Shown here in pieces: positions 9,186 through 16,157 of a stretch of DNA of 16,157 nt. Source of the stretch: Cyclostephanos tholiformis (Eukaryota; Bacillariophyta; Thalassiosirophyceae; Thalassiosirales; Thalassiosiraceae); the NCBI GenBank assembly GCA_036939975.1, contig JALLPB010002262.1:1-16157 (forward strand). Reading direction: 5' to 3'. Position 1 is the stretch's first letter. Every line of letters starts with the position of its first letter. The notes beneath the pieces are model-generated. The model did no database searches and was not told the origin of the DNA. It was given only the letters and a program-made list of their open reading frames with translations. A program made the translations under genes and the position numbers.

Positions 9186-9668
9186 TCATGCCCGGCTCTT
9201 GCGCACTTTCTTCAAGTTTGATCGCATGGCCTGGGAATCATTGTCGTTGTATGCCAACAACCGCCCCAGATATTTGAATACCTCCACCCTCTCCAGATCC
9301 TCCCCATAGGCCATAAATGTCCTAGCGAGGGGAATCCTTGCAGCCACAGTGGCTTCATATTGCTTCCTCCTCTCCCACCCCTCATGACTAAGCCGAGTAC
9401 ACTGGTGCTTTCCATAGAGAGCGCCAGTCTTGGTTTGCATTCCACAACTCTTGCATCTTGGGAAGAGGACTGTCCCTTCACTTGGCAACACTACAAGATC
9501 CTGTGGGTGACGGAAAAGAAAATGCTGTCTTAGAGCCCACTTTGTGCTTGCTCCACCAATGCAGTGCAGTACCGGGCAGATGTACGTGCTCATGCCCAAC
9601 AGTTCGATAGCACAGTATACCACAGGTGGACAACTACTCTTATTTCCCTCTGCAGGATCATAGAGCAA
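9186..9668 (-). pseudogene. Element B, zinc-finger-like modules and FKYLGRLL segment of RT polyprotein
   Basis: The first codon of this frame (TTG at 9668) is not a real start. Family sequence enters it by a frameshift near 9630. CPVLHC with H-x4-H (about 9578-9507) forms a C-x4-C-x12-H-x4-H finger, and CKSC with a His 13 residues on (about 9455-9405) a third possible finger. YGEDLERVEVFKYLGRLL lies at about 9308-9255, followed by NDNDSQAMRSNLKKVRK. The TGA at 9186-9188 follows KSRA. In relatives I recall a Trp there, so TGG to TGA is likely, and the frame continues sensibly on the other side. Confidence 0.82.
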
Positions 9669-9679
9669 AAGATATCATG

Positions 9680-9997
9680 CTACGATTTCAGATGACTTTG
9701 GTAGGATCCAGCTGCAAGGCTGGTGCCGCAAATCTCACAGTTGATGCAACGACATTTCCTGTCGGTGGTTGTCTCAGTCGGAGATTTGTAGTTGGCATAC
9801 TCCTCCTCCATATAACCCTTTCGTATCTTCCCAGGAATGCATACCATGCCTTTTGTCTTGGCAGCATTTGTGAAAGGACCAATCCGTTCAAACAGTCCGA
9901 TGAGTACATCGAAAGATTCCTGTAACACCCCACAGCAAAAAATTGCATGCTTCCGGCTACTACCATGAATGTCAGTATGTTTGACCCCCGAATCCAC
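9680..9997 (-). pseudogene. Element B, post-palm RT segment with first zinc-finger-like module
   Basis: The frame carries GVLQESFDVLIGLFERIGPF and NAAKTKGMVCIPGKIR, a standard stretch just downstream of the YADD active site in LINE RTs. It continues with EEEYANYKSP and then CEICGTSLAAGSYQSHL (about 9739-9690), a C-x2-C-x11-H arrangement like a C2H2 finger. It stops at TAG 9680-9682. The frame beyond reads HDIFCSMILQRE, which supplies the expected second His, so a CAG to TAG change is likely. Upstream of about residue 10 no active-site YxDD can be read, so the piece is truncated or too decayed there. Confidence 0.75.
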
Positions 9998-10047
9998 CAG
10001 TCCTTGACCACATATGATTTATTGGGTCGCCAAAAGAGGGCAATCAT

Positions 10048-10274
10048 TAAATGGGATGCACAGTTGATCGAAATTTGGTGGGAAGCTAGCTAAATCAGTA
10101 CTTCGCTGAATTCTCCACCCGCAGCCGCGCCCATCGGCCAGCACCCTCCCCCCACCTTCCTAATCCATCGGAGAGTGGGCGACCCCTTTTTGTTGATTGT
10201 TGCTTCAGCGCCTCATCAGCGTTCGAATTTAACATCACCATCGCATTTATTTTTGGAGTTTTCGACTGCCAACG
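10048..10274 (+). other. Junction of elements B and C and 5' UTR of element C
   Basis: Somewhere near 10048-10095 the minus-strand LINE B sequence ends. From about 10095 the composition becomes richer in C and G and leads into the plus-strand ORF of C. The ATG at 10275 has A at position -3, a favourable eukaryotic initiation context. No promoter element or target-site duplication is identifiable by eye. Confidence 0.45.
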
Positions 10275-11440
10275 ATGTCGAACCCTACGAGGGAACTCGT
10301 GGGGGGTACCAGTTCCTACGGTACACCCCCCTCCCAAAATGAGCGCGATGAGCGGCTGCCGCCGCGACATGGAGCTCTCCGCCCCGTCGTCGCCACGGAC
10401 GCCGCTAGCCGCCGCCAAGAACACACCCTTCTCACGTCGAGAACGCTCGATGTCAGCCGCTCGCCGTCCGCGGCGTTCGCCACCCCCTCGGGGCGCAGGA
10501 ACGACAAACGCCCGAAGATATCAGAGGCCCGCGAGGACCTCTGCTGCTTCTGCTCGCATGTCGGCTCCTGCTCCCCGCGCACCTGCTCCTGCGCCAAGGC
10601 AGGACGGCCATGCCGATGCTGCGACCCGGGGGACTGCGGACGCTGCTCCAACACGGTGGAGGCTCACAACCGGGTGATCCGTGCGGAGAATCGCCGTCGA
10701 TCGACGGGCATCGGTGCCCGCTTTCGACTGCGTGTTGGGCGGCCGCTCGACCCCCAAATCCCACTCTATCCTGTCGATCCGCGCCCTCTCCCCATGGCGG
10801 TCGACACAGGGTTCGATGAGGGGGTCGACCAAATCAACCCCTCCGGAGACGCGACGGAAATCGACGAACATGCCGTCGTTTTCGACGCGTTTGCGGCGTT
10901 GCCGGCCGACGACGATGACGTCGCGGCCGACGATGATGATGTCATGTCGAATGCTTCCCTCGGCCCCTCGGCCGATGCAACCGACGTGGAATCAACGTCG
11001 ACCCCGCCTGGCCTCTCGGCGGTTGGGATCGGCGCCCCCTCGGCCTCAGTTGCCTCCCTCGGCCCCTCGGCCGGCCGGGGCAACTCGCCGGGGAACGCCG
11101 ACGTCTCGGGGGCGGGTCCCGATGACGTCGACGGCGCCGCCGCACGTCCTGCTGACAACGGCGCGTCGGGCGATCGCCCCCTTGGCCTTTTGGCCAAGAT
11201 GGCAGCTCGCCCATTGACATCCCACGGCTGGCCGATCGATTCGACCATTGGAGATGCCCCCTCGGCGGCGGTGCTGGGGGATGACGATGTCCCGGGGATG
11301 GGCCCCGATGTCGTCATTGTCGCCGACGCAGCTCCAGTCTGCGACAGCACGTCGGGCGACCGCCCCCTTGGCCTTTCGGCTGAGGGGGCCGTCCTCCAGC
11401 GGGCATCCACCGGCAGCACGATAAGTTCAACCCACGGCGG
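10275..11440 (+). pseudogene. Element C N-terminal segment with Cys-rich (CXC-like) module
   Basis: The start ATG 10275-10277 gives MSNPTRELVGG. After about 85 mostly Ser/Arg/Pro-rich residues comes a cluster of eleven cysteines at 10542-10646, with spacing such as CSPRTCSC, RPCRCC and GDCGRC. This resembles CXC (tesmin/TSO1-type) zinc-binding modules and suggests nucleic-acid binding. TVEAHNRVIRAENRRR follows directly and is basic. The chain then becomes Asp/Ala/Pro-rich (ADDDDV repeats, two copies of ASLGPSA near 10955 and 11055) and enters the 186-bp repeats at 11163. The genuine frame ends at a 14-bp deletion near 11435-11440. Beyond it this frame runs as nonsense to 11708. Confidence 0.75.
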
Positions 11441-12590
11441 CCGTCAGGGATGCCACCTCGGCGGCGGTGCCGGGGGACGACAATGTCCCGGGGATGGGCC
11501 CCAACGTCGTCGTTGTTGCCGACACAGCTCCTGTTTGCGTCGGCGCATCGGGCGATCGCCCCCTTGGCCTTTCGGCCAAGAGGGCAACTTGCCCATTGAC
11601 ATCCCACGGCTGGCCGATCGATTCGACCATTGGAGATGCCCCCTTGGCGGCGGTGTCGGGGGACGACGATGTCCCGGGGATGGGCCCCGACGTCGTCGTT
11701 ATCGCTGACGCAGCTCCAGTCTGTGACGGCACATCGGGCAACCGCCCCTTTGGCCTTTCGGCTGAGGGGACCGTCCTCCAGCAGGCATCCACCGGCAGCA
11801 CGATCAGTTCAACCCACAGCGGGCCGATCGGTTTGGCCGTCAGGGATGCCACCTCGGCGGCGGTGCCGGGGGACGACGATGTCCCGGGGATGGGCCCCGA
11901 CGTCGTCGTTGTCGCCGACGCAGCTCCTGTCCGCGTCGGCGCGTCGGGCGATCGCCCCCTTGGCCTTTCGGCCGAGAGGGCAGCTCGCCCATTGGCGTCC
12001 CACGGCGAGCCGATCGTTTCGGTCGTTGGGGATGCCACCTCAGCGGCGGTGCCGGGGGACGACGATGTCCCGGGGACGGGCCCCGACGTCGTCGTTGTCG
12101 CCGACGCAGCTTCTGTCTGTGACGGCGCGTCGGGCGACCGCCCCCTTGGCCTTTCGGCCGCGGGGGCCGTCTGCCCATTGGCATCCCATGGCGGGCCGAT
12201 CGGCTCGGCCGTCAGGGATGCCACCTCGGCGGCGGTGCCGGGGGACGACAACGTCATGGGGATGGGCCCCGACATCGTCGTTGCCGCCGACACAGCTCCT
12301 GTCTGCGACGGCACGTCGGGCCATCGCCCCCTTGGCCTTCCGGCCGAGGGGGCTGTCCGCCCATTGGCATCCCGCAGTGGGCCGATCGGTTCGGCCGTCG
12401 GGGATCCCACCCCGGCGGCGATGCCGGGGGACGACGATGTCACGGGGATGAGCCGGGACGTCGTCGTTGCCGCCGCAGCAGCTCCTGTCTGCATCGGCGC
12501 GTCGGGCGACTGCCCCGTCGGTTTTTCGGCCGAGGGACGGATCCGTCCACCAGCTTTGGCTGTCGGACCGATTGGCTCAGTTGACGGGGC
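11163..12590 (+). repeat. Tandem array of eight 186-bp (62-codon) units inside element C coding region
   Basis: The block resembling gcgtcgggcgatcgccccc recurs at 11163, 11349, 11545, 11731, 11941, 12127, 12313 and 12499. Spacings are 186, 196, 186, 210, 186, 186 and 186. The last unit is degenerate and fades near 12590, and a weak partial unit precedes the first from about 11095. Each unit encodes a version of ASGDRPLGLSA, a Pro/His stretch, and GDDDVPGMGPDVVVVADA. Units 2 and 4 carry an extra 24 bp (ASTGSTIS region), with 14 bp lost again in unit 2. Units 1+2 and 3+4 therefore look like a duplicated dimer. The array probably acts as an Asp/Pro/Ala-rich spacer. No known fold is recognised. 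Confidence 0.92.
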
Positions 12591-12790
12591 TGATGCCCCT
12601 TCGCCGGTCGCGTTGGATATCAGCCCTGCAGCTGACAGACACCGCCCAACGGAGGGCGCCGTTGGCACAGCGAACATGGGTTTGCTCGGAGCCAACGGCA
12701 CCCCAACGCTGCAATCAACCGGACTCTACCCACTCTTCAACGGAAGGCATGCGGGGCGAGGGCGGCGAATTGCCGCAGCGGGGGGGGGGG
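11441..12790 (+). pseudogene. Element C middle segment, repeat units 3-8 and Pro/Ala-rich linker
   Basis: After the 14-bp deletion the repeat protein continues in the frame whose first ATG is 11467, itself inside a repeat unit and therefore not a real start. It runs through units 3 to 8 with conserved GDRPLGLSAE and VPGDDDVPGMGPDVVVVAD. It then leaves the array as PIGSVDGADAPSPVALDIS. In this frame translation would end at 12823-12825, 33 bases past the G11 tract. The protein is low complexity, acidic and Pro/Ala-rich, and probably disordered. Confidence 0.72.
12780..12790 (+). repeat. G11 homopolymer at a frameshift in element C
   Basis: Eleven consecutive G lie in the linker. Upstream, coding continues best in the frame of the repeat array. 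Downstream, it continues in the next frame (TAPRVSSPPAAEAAPPVDADE and on to the RT linker). The change corresponds to one extra base, as expected from slippage at a G run or a base-calling error. The exact shift point in this low-complexity stretch is inferred from position only. Confidence 0.6.
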
Positions 12791-13800
12791 ACAGCTCCAC
12801 GGGTGAGCTCTCCCCCGGCAGCTGAGGCTGCACCGCCAGTGGATGCCGACGAAGCTTGCGGGGGCGTTGACGGAGTTGCCGTCGGCAACTCCCTCGATGC
12901 CTCTCGGGCGGGGGGGACCACCGAGGGAGTTGCCCAGCGCGCCCTCGGCCCCCTGCCTCCACGCCCAGCTCTCCGAACTGCGGCACCGGTGGTGGCCTTG
13001 GCGGCCAGCACCGGCCCGGCTGTCTGCACGGACGGCTGTGCCGGTGGTACCTGCCGGATTGGACGTTCCGGGACGATCATCCCGGCCGCCATCCTGGCGG
13101 CGACGGCACCAACCGTCGCCAACCCCTATCTGAATGCCGCTGGCGGTACCGCGGCTGGTACGGCGGGGGTGGTTGGAGGGGCCGCCGGAGTTCTTGACGT
13201 CGCACCGAGTGACGCACCTCCCGCAGCGGCCGGTGCAGCGGCGGTGGGTAACATAGCTCCCGCCGACGGTGACGTGCAAGGCGCACTCGGGCTCTTCGTG
13301 CCCCGCACCTTCACGGAGGAGGAGCTTCGCGAAGCTGACCCTCGTCTGCAGCGGATCTCTGCTGCCGATCGACGGCTCCTCAGGGTCTTCGGTGACACCA
13401 TCCATCTGAACGATGGCACCCACCTCGATGGTGGGATCGGTGTCAACGAAGACGCAAAGTGGCAGCGGCTTTACAACCGTGTCGCCTCTTGCTCCCTCCC
13501 ACTGTACGACCTCCCCAACGGCCGATGTGCTCACCGCTTCCTGACGACGCTGACCGACCTCTGGGCCGGAGTCATTCAGCGTCGCTGGAACTCGGAGCGG
13601 CCGTTGGTGTTCCAGGGGGTCATCCTCCGCCGCGTCCGTGGGATCACTCGATTCCACGACGTCAAGCCGATCGTATGGAATCGGCTCGACGCCTGGGACG
13701 CGGGACGGTATGTCGCCCTGGTGAAGGGTGTCGAGGAAGCGTACCTCGACTCCAGTGGAGGCGGGAGGAGAGTGGAAGTCCGACGACAGGACAACGCACC
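12791..13800 (+). pseudogene. Element C linker segment upstream of RT
   Basis: The frame is open from 12467 to 13867, but only about 12791 to 13790 is likely coding. The first half is Ala/Gly/Pro-rich. From about 13295 it becomes globular, with FVPRTFTEEELREADPRL, RRLLRVFGDTIHLNDGTHL, RRWNSERPLVFQGVILRR and WDAGRYVALVKGVEEAY. This is a conserved pre-RT region in the family as I remember it. After GGGRRVE (about 13760-13780) it becomes meaningless, while the RT continues one frame back. I assign no enzymatic function. Confidence 0.72.
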
Positions 13801-13824
13801 TCTCTCGCATGCCGATACGACGCC

Positions 13825-16157
13825 ATGGTGCTCGGCGGCAAGGTCCGTGCGACCATCCGGATGGTGACCGATCGCGGCGCCGGGGGTCCTTATCGCCCGA
13901 ATGATTTGGATTCCAAATCCGGCCGGCCAGTCATCGACGTGCTTCGGGATAAACACCCGGCCTGCGTCGTGCCTTCGGAGGAGGATTTCGATGCCTACCA
14001 TGATGCCGACGACCTGCTGGACACCATGCCGGTGTACTGCTTCGAAGAGTGCATTGCGAAGGCAGCGGCACGTCTCTCTGGCAGCGCCGGGCCGTGCGGC
14101 GTTGAAGCCGAGATGCTCAAGCGCTGGCTTCTTTGCCATGGTGCGCATTCCGAGAGGCTCCGAGGGGTAATGGCGGACTGGGTCGTTTGGCTGAGCAACG
14201 GCTCGCCCCCCTACGCCGCCTACCGTGCTGTGAACACGGTTCGGACCGTCGCCCTGGACAAATGTCCTGGCGTTCGGCCGCTCGGGGTGGGCGAGGTCTG
14301 GATGCGCCTCTGGTCAGATTGCAGTCACATGCAGACCAAGAGCGCGGCAACCACCGCCTGCGGGAATACCCAGCTCTGTGCGGGCCTGCGATCGGGGATC
14401 GAGGCCAACCTCCACGCCGTTCGGGCCATCTGGCCGCAGTCGGCGGGTTGGACCGAGGACAGCGCCTCGGAGGAGGAGGATGACGGTGACCCGTCCAGTG
14501 ATGCAACCCTGCGGAGTCGCATCCGCGCCGAGGGTGTGCTCGCCCCCGGGACTGACCCCGGGGCCGCTGAGGATGCCACGTTCTCCCGGTACGAACCGGA
14601 GACTGGCTTTGGCACTGCTCTCTTTGATGCCCGCAACGGCTTCAATGAGATCAACCGATACCTCATGTTGTGGAACGTGGCCCACCAATGGAATCAGGGG
14701 AGCAGATTTGCATTCAACCGGTATCGGCACTGGGTCCGGTGCTTGGTCCGGTCGGAACCGGGCGAACCCGCGATCGTGATCCACTCAAAGGAGGGGATCA
14801 CGCAGGGCGACTGCCTCGCGATGAGCCTGTACGGCGTCGCGCTGATGCCTCTTGCGTCCAAGATGCGAGAGGCAATCCCTGAGGCCCTGCAGCCGTGGTA
14901 CTGCGATGACGCAGGCGCGGCCGGCAAGGCGCTGCCGAACGCCAGATGCCTGGACTTTCTTGTGAAGTTCGGGCCGACGTACGGCTATTTCCCCGAGCCC
15001 GGCAAATCCCATTACATTTGCAAGGCGGAGGATGAACCCGCTGCCCGTCAGGCCTTCGAAGGCTTCGGCCTTGAGATCAACTACTCGAGGGGGCAGCGGT
15101 ACCTGGGCGGCTTCATCGGGAGTGCCCGGAAGAAGGAGGAATGGCTGGGGGACATGGTCGGCAAATGGGTGGGTGCAGTGAAGGCACTCAGCGTCGCTGC
15201 CATACGCTATCCCCAGACTGCCTATGCCGGATTCACGTTCAGCCTTCAGAATGAATGGCAGTACGTCCAGCGCGTCGTTGCCGACACAGGCCCCTTTTTC
15301 CAGCCGCTGGAGAAGGAAATTCGGACGAGTTTCCTCCCGGCCCTCCTTGGTATCCCCCCGACGGCGATCGACGGGGACTACCGCCAGCTCCTCACCCACG
15401 GCGTTAAGCAGGGAGGACTGGCCATCCGCAATCCGGTGGACACTGCACAACGCATCCACTCGACTTCACTTGCGGCCACTCGCTACCTGACGGAGTCCCT
15501 CGTGCGTGAGGACGCCGGAGCCTTTGACCTCGGAGTGCACCGGAAGTGCGCCAAAGAGGCCGGACAGGACGCAAGGGAGTTTCGGCTCATCGACGAGCAG
15601 CGCTTCCTTGACGTCCGCGGCCGGGACAACCCCTCGGTAGCGAGACGGGACAAACGGAACTCTGCCGCTGGCGCATGGCTCTCCGTCTTCCCGAACCGGT
15701 TGAATGGTACCGACTTGTCGGCGGACGAATGGAGAGATAACGTCCGCCTCAGGTACAACCACTCCCCGCTGGATATGCCCGCCGCCTGTGACGGCTGCGG
15801 GGCTAAGATGACGGTCGAACATGCACTCTCGTGCAAAGTCGGCGGCCTTGTCCATATCCGGCATGATGATGTGGCAGATGAGTGGCGGCACCTGTGCGGC
15901 ACTGCGCTCTCCCCCAGTCGAGTCGAACGCGAACCCCCTATTTTCAGATGCGTTAGTCACCGGGCGAGAGTTGCAGCTGGCAACACAACCCCCCCCCCAC
16001 CATCTACTCCGACTGCAACACCTCCAACACTGCCCACGACCACCGAGGAACGGGGCTATACGATCTGCCATGGGTTCTGGAAACGTGGCCGGACATGCAT
16101 TTTTGACATGCGTATCATGGACATCCTTCATATGCTGTGGATGGGCATATGGGTGCA
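13825..16157 (+). pseudogene. Element C reverse transcriptase, CCHC motif and start of C-terminal domain (partial, open at window end)
   Basis: The frame is uninterrupted for 777 codons and leaves the window without a stop. The ATG at 13825 is internal: upstream codons CRYDA already belong to the RT. Fingers motifs are RPLGVGEVWMRL (14275-14310) and CGNTQLCAGLRSGIEA (about 14359-14406). Motif A is ALFDARNGFNE, with its Asp at 14626-14628. Motif B is EGITQGDCLAM (14791-14823). Motif C is YCDD (14899-14910), and YFPEPGKS and RYLGGFIG follow. C-x2-C-x7-H-x3-C lies at 15787-15834, then GGLVHIRHDD. A Pro/Thr linker with a C10 run leads to GFWKRGRTCIFDMRIMD (Asp at 16105-16107), perhaps the start of a PD-(D/E)XK nuclease. 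All polymerase Asp residues are kept. Confidence 0.9.

Larger units (their letters stand above)
8829..10047 (-). mobile_element. Element B: 5'-truncated fragment of a second LINE family
   Basis: Only the C-terminal part of an RT polyprotein is present. It begins after or within the palm active site and runs to a TAG at 8829-8831. The protein differs from elements A and C: it has several zinc-finger-like modules and FKYLGRLLAYNDND, a common motif of another LINE family. The 5' limit is between about 10047 and 10095, where element C begins in the opposite orientation. 5' truncation is typical of LINE insertion by incomplete reverse transcription, though truncation by the later arrival of C is also possible. 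Confidence 0.8.
10095..16157 (+). mobile_element. Element C: GC-rich non-LTR retrotransposon of a third family, truncated by window end
   Basis: The plus strand encodes a Cys-rich N-terminus, a long repeat array, a conserved linker, an RT with motifs A, B and C, a CCHC motif and the start of a C-terminal domain. No EEP endonuclease lies upstream of the RT. The C-terminal CCHC plus FDMRI pattern is more like elements that carry a restriction-like endonuclease after the RT, but this is inference. The element reaches the window edge in open frame, so its 3' end is not seen. Its composition is distinctly more GC-rich than A and B. Confidence 0.85.
10275..16157 (+). pseudogene. Element C polyprotein, whole coding region with three frameshifts (partial)
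   Basis: I read one ancestral protein in four pieces: frame of 10275 to about 11437, then a second frame to the G11 tract at 12780-12790, a third frame to about 13765-13815, and the second frame again to the window end. No in-frame stop needs to be skipped inside the chosen pieces. The last two shifts cancel each other. A two-ORF design is possible, but the repeat array runs unbroken across the first shift, and relatives I remember have the Cys-rich region and the RT in one protein. The copy is inactive as written, unless shifts two and three are sequence errors and the 14-bp loss is tolerated in some other way. Confidence 0.75.

Noticed and set aside
11163..12590. Regular repeats considered as a CRISPR array
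   Set aside because: The whole 186-bp unit is repeated with no unique spacers, and the unit is an in-frame protein-coding repeat.
11427..12701. Long minus-strand open frame of 424 codons across the repeat array of element C
   Set aside because: It is antisense to the repeats and stays open because the GC-rich 186-bp units lack stops in several frames. The plus-strand reading links to the RT, while this one has no family resemblance.
12737..13810. Minus-strand open frame of 357 codons opposite the RT linker
   Set aside because: It is a shadow of a GC-rich coding region. The plus strand carries the recognisable pre-RT sequence.
13765..13815. Programmed -1 ribosomal frameshifting before the RT
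   Set aside because: No slippery heptamer or downstream pseudoknot is apparent, and the shift merely undoes the one at the G11 tract.
15466..16131. Minus-strand open frame of 221 codons opposite the end of element C
   Set aside because: It overlaps the RT, CCHC and FDMRI coding sequence on the plus strand and has no motif of its own.
1..16157. LTR retrotransposon or DIRS-type element
   Set aside because: No terminal repeats, aspartic protease, DDE integrase or tyrosine recombinase motifs were found. The RT motifs and EEP or CCHC context fit non-LTR elements.

Overview
The window reads as a eukaryotic, retrotransposon-dense intergenic region. I see no prokaryotic gene organisation, no tRNA or rRNA, and no ordinary host gene I can support. 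The protein families resemble, from memory and without a search, non-LTR retrotransposon (LINE-like) proteins common in diatom genomes. A marine diatom or other stramenopile is therefore the most likely source, but this is inference. Three elements can be separated by strand, sequence family and base composition.

Element A (about 1-8660, minus strand) is nearly full length. Its first protein (6174-8405) is an intact 743-residue gag-like ORF1. Its second protein (about 6069 down to 182) is a broken polyprotein: an endonuclease/exonuclease/phosphatase (EEP) domain, then reverse transcriptase (RT), RNase H and a C-terminal CCHC motif. ORF2 has five in-frame stops and four frameshifts, and two acidic RNase H residues are changed to Asn.

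Element B (about 8829-10047, minus strand) is a 5'-truncated C-terminal piece of a different LINE. It starts just after or inside the RT palm, and carries three zinc-finger-like modules and a conserved FKYLGRLL segment. Three in-frame stops and one frameshift break it.

Element C (about 10095 to beyond 16157, plus strand) is visibly more GC-rich and belongs to a third family. A cysteine-rich N-terminal module (10542-10646) is followed by an array of eight 186-bp units (11163 to about 12590), a conserved linker, and an RT that stays open to the window edge. Near the edge are a CCHC motif and an FDMRI motif that may mark the start of a restriction-like endonuclease. No internal stop is needed, but the reading frame changes three times: a 14-bp deletion inside one repeat unit, an 11-G tract, and a point between about 13765 and 13815.

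As designed, each element would bind its own RNA (ORF1 or the cysteine-rich N-terminus), nick target DNA and prime reverse transcription there. None of the copies looks autonomous as written. Only ORF1 of A and the RT segment of C are uninterrupted over long distances.
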